Positions 24,752 through 34,355 are shown, numbered from the stretch's first letter. The stretch: 64,000 nucleotides of DNA from Chryseobacterium contaminans (GCF_001684955.1 NZ_MAYF01000001.1:62001-126000); one strand, 5' to 3'. Notes: generated by a model from the sequence alone, not told the origin. A program made the numbers and translations.

Positions 24752-25990
24752 TTAATTCACAGTTACTTTAATTACATTCTGTACAGCAGGAACAGGATAC
24801 TGGCTTCCAACTTTCGAAATAACCATTGCTTCACTTTGTGGAGTACCTCCGAACAAGGCCTGATGATTTCCGGCTCCGGGATATTGATCTACTCCTGTAC
24901 CGGAATCAAATAAAGCTGTTTTTGAGCTAAGATCGCCTTTTACAGTAGCATCAATGCTTGCTTCATTGGAATAGAACCAGTCATTGGAAAACCCAAACAT
25001 GGTAACATAAGCAATTTTATCTCCCGGCTCTGCCTTAAAGTTTGCCATAACTTTATTCCCTGGAGTAACGGGAGAGTTTCCTGCAACATAAATACCTTTA
25101 ACGCCAGGGAAAGATTTTAAGCTGTTTTGAAGCTTGCTTACGTTTCCAAACTGAGAAATTTCTTTTAGTCCCATTCCGTTATCCATTTTTCCCAATTCAT
25201 AGATTGGATTTTTATCACCACGGTAAATCACAACTAAGGCAGGAGAAAGCCCTGTCATAATTCCTGTATTGGCATTAAGTTTTGCTTTCATCTTATCAAT
25301 ATTTCCCATCTGGGCTATATCTGTAATTTCAGGATTGGATAAAGAATTAGGCGTAAAGAACGGAACGCTGTTCAGCAGTTGGGAACCATTGTAATTGGAA
25401 ACGGCCCAAACTCCCGGAGAAAAAGGTGTTTCATTAGCTGTTCCGCCTGAAGTATTGGTGATGGTTAAGGTAAACTCCGATGTCATCTCATTGTAGGCAA
25501 GATTAAGTTTCATCAGCTGTGAAGCATTCACATTAGGAACCTGTGCAATAGGTTTACTTTCCACCTGTCCACTAATATCATTTTTTGTTCCGTTATCCCA
25601 CAGCAGAACGCTTGAGGAAACATCACCGGTAATGGCTTTTCCGGTGGCATCAAAAAGTTTGATTCCCGGCTGTTGAGAAGCAAAGAACCAGTCCTTAGAG
25701 GCGCCATACATGGTAGCAAACATAAGAGCTTGTGTTTTCCCTGCGCTGAATTTAATAGTTTGAGATTCCCCGGGTAAAATAACATTGTGTCCTGCAGCTG
25801 CAAGAAAAGTAACTCCCGGAATTTCTCCGCTTTCCACAAAATCTTTTGGGGTAACAACGTTTTCAAAGGTGATGGTTCTTTGTGAAGAAAGGTCCATCAT
25901 GTTATTATCCGAGTCACTGCAGGATAAAAGGGCAAGCGCTGTCATAATTCCTGCTACAGGTGCTGTCATTTTAAAAAAGGTTTTTTTCAT
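24752..25990 (-). CDS. Spondin-domain lipoprotein
   Basis: A lipoprotein signal with lipobox LALLSC (Cys near residue 24) is followed by two related spondin_N-like regions. Each has a pattern of the form F-A-T/V-M-x-G-x-S-x-D-W-F (ALMFATMYGASKDWFFA in the first, AYVTMFGFSNDWFYS in the second), then a metal-binding-like D-x-G-T segment (WDNGTKND; FDSGTGVDQYPGAGN). Spondin domains in bacteria are secreted adhesion-type modules of unclear role. The product should be anchored in the outer membrane or at the surface. Strong and clean reading frame of 412 aa, transcribed convergently with the A-T-R gene. Confidence 0.8.
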   Translation of the reverse strand: MKKTFFKMTAPVAGIMTALALLSCSDSDNNMMDLSSQRTITFENVVTPKDFVESGEIPGVTFLAAAGHNVILPGESQTIKFSAGKTQALMFATMYGASKDWFFASQQPGIKLFDATGKAITGDVSSSVLLWDNGTKNDISGQVESKPIAQVPNVNASQLMKLNLAYNEMTSEFTLTITNTSGGTANETPFSPGVWAVSNYNGSQLLNSVPFFTPNSLSNPEITDIAQMGNIDKMKAKLNANTGIMTGLSPALVVIYRGDKNPIYELGKMDNGMGLKEISQFGNVSKLQNSLKSFPGVKGIYVAGNSPVTPGNKVMANFKAEPGDKIAYVTMFGFSNDWFYSNEASIDATVKGDLSSKTALFDSGTGVDQYPGAGNHQALFGGTPQSEAMVISKVGSQYPVPAVQNVIKVTVN

Positions 25991-26218
25991 AAGAGTGATT
26001 TTTTTAAGTTGTCGTTGAAAGTATAGTCGGACACTTTTTTTAATCCTGACAAAAAAATCAGATAATTTTTTTTTAAGTGATAGCTGATGGTTTGAAGAAA
26101 CAGTTTTGTAATACGTCGAGTTCTGTCGCTATGACTAAAGATATTTGTACTAAGACAAAACGAAATATGGCCATATAAAATTTGTCTGAAATTAACCTAT
26201 AATCAAAAAATATTTAAA

Positions 26219-27874
26219 ATGAACGAATTTATCATATTGGCAGATGAGTTTACAGGAATAGAGTACTCATGGAAGAAAATCGGGGTTGCAGATCCTAATG
26301 TAGATAATGTATTGACTAAAAATGTTAATGGTTATAAATATGAAAGAATGTTTGATGTGGCAGACGTAAGATGGTGGGGAGTAAAAGGGAACGGAACGGA
26401 TGAAAGTGTAGCATTGAACAAAATGCTTTCAGATATTAAAGATAACAGAAAAGTAAATGAAGTAGCCTTTTATGGGCTGGAAAAAGTAGTTACCAATTCA
26501 ACATTGAATATTAAAAGAGGAGACTTAATTATTGATGGCAAAAATTGTGAGCTTTCAGCAGATCGTCATGTTGATATTATCATTTTTAATATTGAACCAA
26601 CAAAGACTTTTGTACCTGAAACTGACTCAAGCGGAAATCCTGTAAAAGATGAAAATGGTCAAGATAAATTGAAAGAAGTAATGATATACTATAATAACAT
26701 CAATATTAAAAACTTTATTTCTTTAAATGAAACAACAGCACAAACATTCCTTAGAGCTGTATCAAGCCACTATTTGCGAATTACAGATTGTCGTTTTGAT
26801 GGTATGAAACTTGGGTTTGATTTGAAGGACTGTTACTTTACTAAAATTAATTCAGTGTATTTCCACTCCGTATATCAGGCATTTAAATTTCATAATGCAA
26901 CCAATGCATTTAATGTTACGAATTTGAAAGTTCATGGCGGAGGTATCCCTTCGGAAATTTTCAAAACAACAACAGGTGGAAATATTTCAGGATGTAGTTT
27001 TGAGGATGCTTCTGGACGTTTATTACTGGATGAATGTTTTGGTGTTAATATTTCTGGAAACTATTTTGAAGGGTATAATGAAGAAAAAGTGGACTCCTAT
27101 ATTGCAACTGTTAACGGAAACTATGAAAATGTAGCAGGTATTAATATTGCAGGAAATTTATTTCATACAGGGGCTATGCAAGCGATTAAACTGGATAAAG
27201 TTGCAGGAATTTCAATTACTGGAAACCGAATTTATACATTACATGCAGTTAGAATAAATGGGGATAAAAGCCAGGATATACCTGAATTCCATTCTACACA
27301 AAGAAATATTAATTATACTGGAAACTCATGGAAGTATATTAAATCTTCTCAAGTTGGTCTTCCTGAAAGTGACTCATCGGAATTTATTGTAGATAATGAT
27401 CATGGTGCAAATATTTCTCCAGAATGGAATGTACCTGTTATTTTTACGCCGCAAGTTTTACATGGCAGATATTTTGAAGATGGTGATCATCAATTGGCTG
27501 CAACTGCTATTGATGGATTATCAACTGCAAATTATATGACACACATGTGGCAAACGAATGGAAAGAAAGTTGAAGCATACTTAAACGGCTCGGTAAATTT
27601 GTTGGGGAAACATTTTGAGCCTAATGAATCCGTAACAGTAGATTTTGAACCATTCGGATTTGGAAGTACCGTAGGAACTTTAATGATTCATAACAGTACC
27701 GGAGAATTTGCAATGTATGCATGGATAAGAAATGTAAACAGTAAATTCAAAACAGGATATCTAAAAAAGATTGTTGATGAATTAAATGTAGAGGTTGTTC
27801 ATAATGAAGGTTCTATTACATTTAAAAATAATAGAGCAGAATTACAATATCTGAAAGCAGAATTAAAAGTATAA
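26219..27874 (+). CDS. Pectate-lyase-like right-handed beta-helix protein
   Basis: The segment DVRWWGVKGNGTDESVALNKML (about residues 50-71, two overlapping motifs) is the hallmark opening of the Pectate_lyase_3/GH28-like superfamily used by phage tail spikes and polysaccharide-degrading enzymes. Further on, repeated turns such as NISGNYFEG, INIAGNLFHTG and ISITGNRIYTL show the beta-helix coils. No signal peptide is visible at the N-terminus. No phage structural genes are nearby. It may bind or cleave a polysaccharide; catalytic residues cannot be assigned by eye. A 3' remnant of a ydeI-like gene lies directly downstream, so the gene may have arrived by an insertion here. Confidence 0.75.
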   Translation: MNEFIILADEFTGIEYSWKKIGVADPNVDNVLTKNVNGYKYERMFDVADVRWWGVKGNGTDESVALNKMLSDIKDNRKVNEVAFYGLEKVVTNSTLNIKRGDLIIDGKNCELSADRHVDIIIFNIEPTKTFVPETDSSGNPVKDENGQDKLKEVMIYYNNINIKNFISLNETTAQTFLRAVSSHYLRITDCRFDGMKLGFDLKDCYFTKINSVYFHSVYQAFKFHNATNAFNVTNLKVHGGGIPSEIFKTTTGGNISGCSFEDASGRLLLDECFGVNISGNYFEGYNEEKVDSYIATVNGNYENVAGINIAGNLFHTGAMQAIKLDKVAGISITGNRIYTLHAVRINGDKSQDIPEFHSTQRNINYTGNSWKYIKSSQVGLPESDSSEFIVDNDHGANISPEWNVPVIFTPQVLHGRYFEDGDHQLAATAIDGLSTANYMTHMWQTNGKKVEAYLNGSVNLLGKHFEPNESVTVDFEPFGFGSTVGTLMIHNSTGEFAMYAWIRNVNSKFKTGYLKKIVDELNVEVVHNEGSITFKNNRAELQYLKAELKV

Positions 27875-27912
27875 ATGATATAAACATTAATAGAAGGGAG
27901 GGTAGACGAGTT

Positions 27913-27999
27913 CTACACTCCCTTTTTTCCTTCCAAAATCATCTGAATCATTTTAATTTTTCTGTTTTCTCTGGTCTCCGGTTTCTTAGCTTCCTTTAT
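27913..27999 (-). pseudogene. 3' remnant of a second ydeI-like gene
   Basis: On the minus strand this segment encodes a 28-residue frame containing EAKKPETRENRKIKMIQMI and a stop at 27913-27915. It matches the C-terminus of the intact YdeI-like protein at 31055-31531 at nearly every residue. A stop codon lies just upstream in the frame (28000-28002). It is the left-over end of a paralogue, with the rest of the gene missing. Confidence 0.75.
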
Positions 28000-28017
28000 C
28001 TATCCTTTTCATAAAAA

Positions 28018-28047
28018 AGGCTATCTTACTTTGAGACAGCCTCTTTT
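28018..28047. terminator. Hairpin AGGCTATCT/AGACAGCCT
   Basis: Arms at 28018-28026 and 28034-28042 pair with one mismatch; a short T-run follows on the plus strand and an A-run precedes it, so it can end transcripts from both directions (beta-helix gene and leftward genes). The GAGACAGCCTCTTTT sequence is of a type seen near insertion sequences in this group, from memory. Confidence 0.55.
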
Positions 28048-28102
28048 AAAAAATTATTTGTACCTGCCTTTCGGACACTAATATTTTCAGGGATATTTTA
28101 AT

Positions 28103-28897
28103 TTAATATTCATAAATAAAAGTTAAAGCGCACTGGGTATTTTTATCACTGGAATTTCCTCCTAATGCCATTACAGTTGTACCAGATTTAAACATATTGA
28201 TTCCGACTATAAATTTTCTTCCGGCATTAGGTCCTGATAATATATTGACATACATTGTTTGCGCTTCTCTATAATAAGTTAGTGTATCTCCATCCATAAA
28301 AGTTCCTTCATTATTATTGAGAGTTGTATTATTATTGTATGCAGGATTATTATAGGAATTGATATTACTGCTGAAGGAAATTTGTGAGCCCGATATGTTA
28401 TATAAAATTGCTGAGTATGTATCCGCTGTTCTGCTTACAAAATCAATTCTGAACAAATCATTCGCTGCAAAACTTCCATTGGTTGTTAAAGTGCTATAAA
28501 GATAGCTTTCAGAAGGAGAATATAATGGTGGGTTTGTTCCTGTATGAGTGGGCCGCATTCCAGGATAGATAGGGCAAAATAATGCAGCACTGGAATTGAC
28601 AAAAGTACTGTCACTGTTAGATTGTAGACAGTTCCAATCAGGAGCAGCAGGTGTACCATTATTAACCTGCAGACAGTTTTCTGTTGTATTAAAAATAATC
28701 AGTCCCATTGCTGGAAGTGTAATTGTATTTCTATCTGAAGTTGACATTCTTCCGAAAAGAGTCCCTTTGAAATCTCCATTATTATCTGTCGGGCTAATAT
28801 GTAGATTAGTAGAGGGGTCTGGATTTGTTAATCCTATACCTACCTGTGCTTTAAATAATGCTGTACAAAAAACAGCTATAACTAATAATCTCTTCAT
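28103..28897 (-). CDS. Secreted protein of unknown function
   Basis: The start is set at the inner Met (MKRLLVIAVFCTALFKAQ), which begins a clean Sec signal peptide; a longer frame to 28930 would overlap the gene upstream. The mature protein opens with VGIGLTNPDPS, common in secreted flavobacterial proteins, then a segment of the type DNNGDFKGTLFGRM...GLIIFNTTENCLQVN that is shared with the next gene. The C-terminal half (about 110-265) has a different fold that I do not recognise. It forms a pair with the 99-aa gene 5 bp upstream. Confidence 0.7.
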   Translation of the reverse strand: MKRLLVIAVFCTALFKAQVGIGLTNPDPSTNLHISPTDNNGDFKGTLFGRMSTSDRNTITLPAMGLIIFNTTENCLQVNNGTPAAPDWNCLQSNSDSTFVNSSAALFCPIYPGMRPTHTGTNPPLYSPSESYLYSTLTTNGSFAANDLFRIDFVSRTADTYSAILYNISGSQISFSSNINSYNNPAYNNNTTLNNNEGTFMDGDTLTYYREAQTMYVNILSGPNAGRKFIVGINMFKSGTTVMALGGNSSDKNTQCALTFIYEY

Positions 28898-28902
28898 AAC
28901 AT

Positions 28903-29202
28903 TTATTTTTTTGTTTTTAAGCATTGCCAATTAGACTGTATTGAGCTTCCTAAATTAATTGAAAGGCATTTTTTAGTAAGGTCATAAACGACTAATCCTT
29001 TTGTAGGGTTAATTATTGAGTTTACATTACTCGTTACCATGGTTCCCAGCAATGTTCCTTTAAAATTATCCTTATTATTCTTGGGTGCCACTGTTAAAAT
29101 TGAAGAATTATCGGGAGAACTTGTCTCTATACCAATTTGGGCAGATAAATAACAACTGTAAAAGACTGCAGTTGTTAAGATGATTTTAAATTTTGTTCTC
29201 AT
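28903..29202 (-). CDS. Small secreted protein, paralogue of its neighbour's N-terminus
   Basis: A 99-aa protein with signal peptide (MRTKFKIILTTAVFYSCYLS) and a mature part KDNFKGTLLGTM...KGLVVYDLTKKCLSIN that repeats the first 110 residues of the following protein. It lacks the C-terminal domain of that neighbour. The two genes form an operon. Such short domains occur in front of tail-fibre-like or surface proteins in this group; function unknown. Confidence 0.65.
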   Translation of the reverse strand: MRTKFKIILTTAVFYSCYLSAQIGIETSSPDNSSILTVAPKNNKDNFKGTLLGTMVTSNVNSIINPTKGLVVYDLTKKCLSINLGSSIQSNWQCLKTKK

Positions 29203-29891
29203 TTGTATGTATTTTGATTAAAGAGTCAGGAAAAAATAAAGATTATCTTTCCTGTTTTTTGTAAAAGTTACTTTAGGATAGAAGTTGAATTTTGTGCTCC
29301 TATCTCCTAAGTGATTATCTTATTTTGTACAAAATCCTTCTTGATACGTATATTTTTTTCACCTTAAAGCCATATAAAGACCGATAGATATCTTTATAGT
29401 GAGATGTATTTATGTGTGTTTTAGAATCTAATGAAAAAGTAGGGGAACAGAGTTAAGAGTATTTTTCATTTTGTACAAGAAAATTTTGATTTTAAATAAT
29501 GTTTTTGCTTTATAAAAGTAGAGGGATGTTAATTGTCCATAAGGTTTTCATATGTTCGGATAAAGCTGTATTTGATGGAAGAGTAAATTGCCTTTTTGGC
29601 AGGTCTTCCAGATAATACCATCAAAGAAGGCGATAAATAAATCTGTCTTTTTTTTCAAAATGTTTTTTCTGTTGACGAAGTGATACTTGCAAATTTAAGA
29701 AGTAGATGAGTAGGGAATTGATTGTTTATAAGCAGAATATTGAAAAATGCTGTACTTTGGTATCTTGCTGAATATCATTGTGTTATTTAAGTTGATTTTT
29801 TGAAAAGCTTTTAATGGCTACATCTTTGCTGTTAAACGAGATTTACTAAAGAAGGATAAGAAGATCGTAATCCGTTATTTTTGTTTTAGAA
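29203..29891. other. Non-coding region upstream of the AraC-type regulator
   Basis: About 690 bp without a supported gene. The sequence ATTTTGTACAA occurs twice (near 29321 and 29470), which might be a repeated binding site. No exact TAnnTTTG box next to either gene was identified. Confidence 0.35.
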
Positions 29892-30932
29892 ATGAGAACT
29901 AATAATATTTTTTTGAGTCTGGGTTTAAAAAAATTTATCACGTGCCAGATGTTGTCAATTACATGCGCATTATTTATTCATGCTATATTGTTCAGATATC
30001 TAGGAATGGATTTTTTTTGTTATTATAATTTATTTGCTGCATTTTTTGGAGTGTATATACTTATCTATATGAGGAAACTTAGCTTTCAGCAGATAGAGCC
30101 TTTTATTAATTTTTATCTGATATTCAAATCTCTGTTTCTGTTTTTATATGCAGTATGTTTCTGGGGGAAAACACCTGTTGCTTTTTTTTGGTTTTTTCTG
30201 ATGCCCTTTTTCACTACGGCTATTTATTCACAAAGAACCTCCATTTATTGGATTTTATATACACTTGTTTTAATAGTGTTAACAATTGTATGTTCTGATT
30301 ATATTGAAAGACTACCAATTTATAAGCATATTGTTGTATTGCCAGCCAATGGAATTATGCTTATTAATATATTTTCATTAATCTCAATACTATATTTTAT
30401 CGCATTGGGGAGCTATTTTAGCAGAAAAATCCATATGCTGGATACGCGGAACTCTTTAACCTATTTACAACCTATGCATGATTTGGAAAGTGACAATTAT
30501 GTAGATGGTTCTTCTAATGATCAGAATGATGAAAATGATGAAAAGTTGAAAATGCTTTACAAAGAAATTCTGGATTACTTTCAGAAATATGAACCTTTCA
30601 GAAACTCGGATTTTTCAACTACACATCTTGCCAATGCCTTACATACTAATGTAACCTATATATCAAAATCTATAAAATTCAATGCTAATACTAATTTTAC
30701 AACTTTTGTCAACAAGTATAGGATCAATTTGGTAAAAGAGCTTATAGATAATAATGTATTGGAAAAACATTCCTTGCTATATCTATATACATCAGCCGGG
30801 TTCAGGCATCAGTCAACATTCAATAAGGTTTTTAAACAAATAGAAGGAGTTACGCCAACTGAGTATGTAAAAGTAAAAGCAGAAAATAATACTTATGCCC
30901 AAGATGAGAAGCAGCTTTCTGAAAAAATTTAA
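29892..30932 (+). CDS. Membrane-anchored AraC-family regulator
   Basis: About six hydrophobic segments occupy residues 15-185, followed by a linker with an acidic stretch (SSNDQNDENDEKLKML) and a C-terminal AraC/HTH_18 domain (about 235-325) containing THLANALHTNVTYISKSIK and AGFRHQSTFNKVFKQIEGVTPTEY (two overlapping parts of one domain). This architecture, integral membrane sensor plus AraC DNA-binding domain, is common in Chryseobacterium. The sensed signal and target genes are unknown. Confidence 0.82.
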   Translation: MRTNNIFLSLGLKKFITCQMLSITCALFIHAILFRYLGMDFFCYYNLFAAFFGVYILIYMRKLSFQQIEPFINFYLIFKSLFLFLYAVCFWGKTPVAFFWFFLMPFFTTAIYSQRTSIYWILYTLVLIVLTIVCSDYIERLPIYKHIVVLPANGIMLINIFSLISILYFIALGSYFSRKIHMLDTRNSLTYLQPMHDLESDNYVDGSSNDQNDENDEKLKMLYKEILDYFQKYEPFRNSDFSTTHLANALHTNVTYISKSIKFNANTNFTTFVNKYRINLVKELIDNNVLEKHSLLYLYTSAGFRHQSTFNKVFKQIEGVTPTEYVKVKAENNTYAQDEKQLSEKI

Positions 30933-31054
30933 AAACATATATCTGGCCAATGAGTTTGGGCAGAACAGGCTGGAATTTTATTTTATAATAAATTTAAGAA
31001 TGTGAAAGGTTCAGTTAAAAACTCCATATTTTAGAAAGGATAATTAATTTAAAT

Positions 31055-31531
31055 TCATATTCCCTTTTTTCCATCCAGAATCATCTGAATCATTTTTACC
31101 TTTCTGTTTTTTCTGGTCTCCGGTTTCTTTGCTTCTTCTATCCAGCGGATATACTCCTTTCTATGAGTGTAACTCATTGTATCAAATAATACTTTTGCTT
31201 CAGGATTTTCATTAAAGATCACAGCAATATCCTCAGCAATTTCAACCACTCGTTCTTCCTTATCCTCAACCAGAGAGATTGAAACCTCGTCACCAAAAGT
31301 TTTTCCAAGCTGTTTCCTGATCTCCTGTGTTAATCCTAAAATGTGACAGTCGGATTTCATTTTAGCTAAACTTCCACGATATTCAACTTTATCATCAAAT
31401 GTGGCTTTAATTTTTACCTGACCTTTTTTGTTGAATAATTCTTCTGTTGAAAAAGGGAATTCCACAAAAGCAGCATTCATTTCTCCGTTTTGCTTAATGA
31501 TGGCTGTGAATACGATAGGCTGAGAATTCAT
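31055..31531 (-). CDS. YdeI/OmdA-like protein with DUF1905
   Basis: The start is set at the Met of MNSQPIVFTAIIKQNG, because the frame upstream to 31582 encodes a hydrophobic leader that overlaps the dpp7 terminator. The N-terminal part (VEFPFSTEELFNKKGQVKI) fits DUF1905, and the C-terminal part (FDTMSYTHRKEYIRWIEEA) fits the YdeI/OmdA bacteriocin-protection family. The molecular role of the family is unclear. A paralogous 3' remnant lies at 27913-27999. Confidence 0.78.
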   Translation of the reverse strand: MNSQPIVFTAIIKQNGEMNAAFVEFPFSTEELFNKKGQVKIKATFDDKVEYRGSLAKMKSDCHILGLTQEIRKQLGKTFGDEVSISLVEDKEERVVEIAEDIAVIFNENPEAKVLFDTMSYTHRKEYIRWIEEAKKPETRKNRKVKMIQMILDGKKGI

Positions 31532-31553
31532 AAACAGTATTTTAATATTCAAA

Positions 31554-31587
31554 AATAAAAAAACCGTGAAAATTACTTTCACGGTTT
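31554..31587 (-). terminator. Terminator of dpp7
   Basis: AAACCGTGAAA and TTTCACGGTTT form a long stem 20 bp past the dpp7 stop, followed on the minus strand by a T-run. Confidence 0.85.
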
Positions 31588-31607
31588 CAAAAATATATCT
31601 GATAAGA

Positions 31608-33812
31608 TTATTTTTTCTTTGTTTTCTTAGGCATTGTTGTAGTACCTGAGTTTTTAGTTTTTGTATCAGCCGGAGTGTTTGCGTCTCTTACAAGCTTTAA
31701 TTCATCAATTAATCTTCTTGCACCAGCAAATTTATCAATAGTCCAAAGAACGAAACGAACGTCTACGTTGATTGTTTTCTGCCATTCAGGCTCAAATACG
31801 ATATCACCGCTTAATGCTTCGCTGTTTCCGTCAAATGCAATACCGATAAGGTTTCCGTCCCCATCAATTACCGGAGAACCAGAGTTTCCTCCAGTAATAT
31901 CATTGTTAGAAAGGAAGTTTACAGGCATATACCCTTTTGCGTCAGCATACTGTCCGAAATCTTTAAGGTTGTAAAGGTCAATGACTCTTTGAGGAAGATC
32001 AAATTCTTCATCCCCTTTCTTATATTTTCCAACAAGCCCAGACATATCTGTGTAATAGTTATCAGTAACACCGAAGTAGTTTCTGTCTTCTCTGATAGGA
32101 AGTTTATCAACAGTACCGTAAGTTAATCTCATCGTAGAGTTAGCATCCGGATAGAATTTCTTTTCAGGCATAGCTTTTACTAAACCAGCTAAGAATAAAC
32201 GGCTGTTTTTTGCGAAATTATCATCTACTTTAACGTATTTTTCAGCGCTCATTTTCTGATCTGCAACAATACCATTTGCTGCTTTCCAAAGTGGATCAGC
32301 GTCAAGTTTTAATGCATCCGGATTCAATAAGAAATTAGTAGCGGAAGTTTTGTTGGCAAAAATAGAAGAATAGGCCAGGTTAGAAATTGTTTTAGCATCT
32401 AATCCTAAGATGGTAGCAGAAGCAACATCTTTATTTACTCTTGCCTGGTAAAGGCTAGTCATAGAACCAAGCATATCTCCTTCTAATGAAGGGCTGAAAT
32501 TTTCGTAAGCAGCTTTAATAGCAGCTTCAGTTTTAGCTTTCATAGCCAATCTTCCCTGCATATCCTGAGCAGCATAAGTTTTTAAAACAGAACCTAACTG
32601 TAAAGCCAGAGAGATATATTTAGCATTTCTAGTGAACTGAGCAGCATAGTTTCTTTCAACATTTCTGTCAGAAGTTTGTTTGTAGTATACACTAATGTCA
32701 TCCAGAATACCATCATACATAGTATTTCCTGGTTGAGCAGCCCAAACCTTAAATTTGTCTTCTATGGCTTTCTTGTCAGTGATGGTACCATTTTTCATTA
32801 CTGCATCAATTGTTCCCTGTCTGTTTTTCCAGTAGTTCGCTACAGAAGCATATTGAGAAGCATAGTTAAGCTGAGTTGCTTTATCTTTATCCATGTATTT
32901 CTTCATTACGTCCATTGCGGTTTTAGACGCTTCAACCCAAGCCGGATAGTCTTTGTTTACCATCTGCTGAATTCCGTAAGAAGTCAAATAACGGTTTGTT
33001 CTACCAGGGTATCCAAGAATCATTGAGAAATCACCAGGCTTAATTCCTTTAAGAGAAACCGGTAAGAAGTGCTTAGGTTTCATTGGAACGTTGCTTGGAG
33101 AATATTCAGCAGGATTTCCAGCAGCATCAGCATATACTCTGAAAACTGTAAAGTCTGCAGTGTGTCTTGGCCATTCCCAGTTATCAGTGTCACCACCGAA
33201 TTTTCCTAATGATGAAGGCGGTGCTCCTACCAATCTTACATCTTTATAATCCTGGTATACGAAATAGTAAAATTCATTTCCGTTGAAGAAATCTTTTACT
33301 ACTACAGTATATTTTCCGTTTTCAGAGTTTTCTGTTTGGATTGCTTTAGTTTCAGCATCAATAACAGCTTTTCTCTCTGCTCCGGTCATATTATTGTTCA
33401 GTTTGGATGTAATTCTTTGAGTAGCATCATCCATTCTTACTAAAAATCTTACATAAAGATCTTTCGCATTGAATTCGTCTTTCTGCTTCATGGCCCAGAA
33501 ACCATTCTTCAGATAATCTTTTTCAGGAGTAGATGCAGCAGCAACAGCTCCATAACCACAGTGGTGGTTCGTGAATAAAAGTCCTTTATCAGAAACAATC
33601 TCCCCAGTACAGAAACCACCAAAACTTACGATAGCATCTTTTAAGCTGGAATTGTTAACTGAGTAAATTTCTTCAGGCGTAAGATGCAGACCTTCTTTTT
33701 GCATATCAACACCGTTAAGTCTTTTGATGAGCATAAGCAGCCACATCCCCTCATCCGCCCTCATCTGAGCAAAGCTCAGCAAGAAAGTGAATAGTAGAAA
33801 TAGTCTTTTCAT
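31608..33812 (-). CDS. S46 dipeptidyl peptidase, DPP7 type
   Basis: A secreted S46 serine peptidase with signal peptide (MKRLFLLFTFLLSFAQ). The catalytic His lies in LLFTNHHCGYGA (about residues 78-89) and the nucleophile in GGNSGSPVIDGDG near residue 650. Directly after it the specificity position reads FDGN; as recalled, DPP7 has Gly at this position and prefers hydrophobic residues, whereas DPP11 has Arg and prefers acidic residues. It releases dipeptides in the periplasm for growth on peptides. Length 734 aa is typical. The C-terminal tail is Lys/Thr-rich. Confidence 0.9.
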   Translation of the reverse strand: MKRLFLLFTFLLSFAQMRADEGMWLLMLIKRLNGVDMQKEGLHLTPEEIYSVNNSSLKDAIVSFGGFCTGEIVSDKGLLFTNHHCGYGAVAAASTPEKDYLKNGFWAMKQKDEFNAKDLYVRFLVRMDDATQRITSKLNNNMTGAERKAVIDAETKAIQTENSENGKYTVVVKDFFNGNEFYYFVYQDYKDVRLVGAPPSSLGKFGGDTDNWEWPRHTADFTVFRVYADAAGNPAEYSPSNVPMKPKHFLPVSLKGIKPGDFSMILGYPGRTNRYLTSYGIQQMVNKDYPAWVEASKTAMDVMKKYMDKDKATQLNYASQYASVANYWKNRQGTIDAVMKNGTITDKKAIEDKFKVWAAQPGNTMYDGILDDISVYYKQTSDRNVERNYAAQFTRNAKYISLALQLGSVLKTYAAQDMQGRLAMKAKTEAAIKAAYENFSPSLEGDMLGSMTSLYQARVNKDVASATILGLDAKTISNLAYSSIFANKTSATNFLLNPDALKLDADPLWKAANGIVADQKMSAEKYVKVDDNFAKNSRLFLAGLVKAMPEKKFYPDANSTMRLTYGTVDKLPIREDRNYFGVTDNYYTDMSGLVGKYKKGDEEFDLPQRVIDLYNLKDFGQYADAKGYMPVNFLSNNDITGGNSGSPVIDGDGNLIGIAFDGNSEALSGDIVFEPEWQKTINVDVRFVLWTIDKFAGARRLIDELKLVRDANTPADTKTKNSGTTTMPKKTKKK

Positions 33813-33898
33813 TTTATAAAATAATTTTTGTGTTGCTAATTTACTAATTTTTATGAGATTCTGTCCCGGATTGGTACGAAAATGGGATGATAATCAGC

Positions 33899-34333
33899 AT
33901 GAAAAAAATACTATTCCCCTTTTTTGCCGTTTTATTTTTAGGACTTGTTTTCAATTGCTCCGCAGTACCGGATAAAAATCCAAGTATTCAGAGACAGTGG
34001 ATGCTGATTTCTTTTGATGGTTATTCTAAAGATCAGTTGATAGCTCATAAAGCAGAAATCAATCTGACCGGAAAGATGGAAAAAGGTAAGATTCAGGGAA
34101 GTGCATACATGGGTTGTAACCAGATGTCTTTTTCTTCTGAATTTAAAAATGACGGGAAAGTGAAAATTTCCCAGGGTGTAAGTACCATGAAAGCCTGTCA
34201 GGATATGAACCTGGAAATCTCTTTTCAAAAGAAATTTGAAACAATGACAACATATTCTGTAGAGGGACATTTTTTAACATTGTCCGATAATCAGGGAAAT
34301 ACGATGAAATTTGTAGCTGCAGATTGGGACTAA
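33899..34333 (+). CDS. META-domain lipoprotein (HslJ-like)
   Basis: The start is set at MKKILFPFFAVLFLG, four codons inside the longest frame, which gives a normal lipoprotein signal with lipobox VFNCS. The mature part has the META/HslJ pattern RQWMLISFDGYS, then MGCNQMSF and MKACQDMNLEISF, ending LTLSDNQGNTMKF. These proteins are small beta-rich envelope proteins linked with stress tolerance in other bacteria. It is divergent from dpp7. Confidence 0.8.
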   Translation: MKKILFPFFAVLFLGLVFNCSAVPDKNPSIQRQWMLISFDGYSKDQLIAHKAEINLTGKMEKGKIQGSAYMGCNQMSFSSEFKNDGKVKISQGVSTMKACQDMNLEISFQKKFETMTTYSVEGHFLTLSDNQGNTMKFVAADWD

Positions 34334-34355
34334 TCATCTCATGATGTAATATAAA

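Noticed and set aside
28898-28930. Longer start for the secreted protein at 28930
   Set aside because: The longer frame overlaps the preceding gene and puts eleven charged residues in front of a normal signal peptide; the Met at 28897 is better.
31532-31582. Longer start for the YdeI-like protein at 31582
   Set aside because: The added codons overlap the dpp7 terminator hairpin and encode a hydrophobic leader unlike the family.
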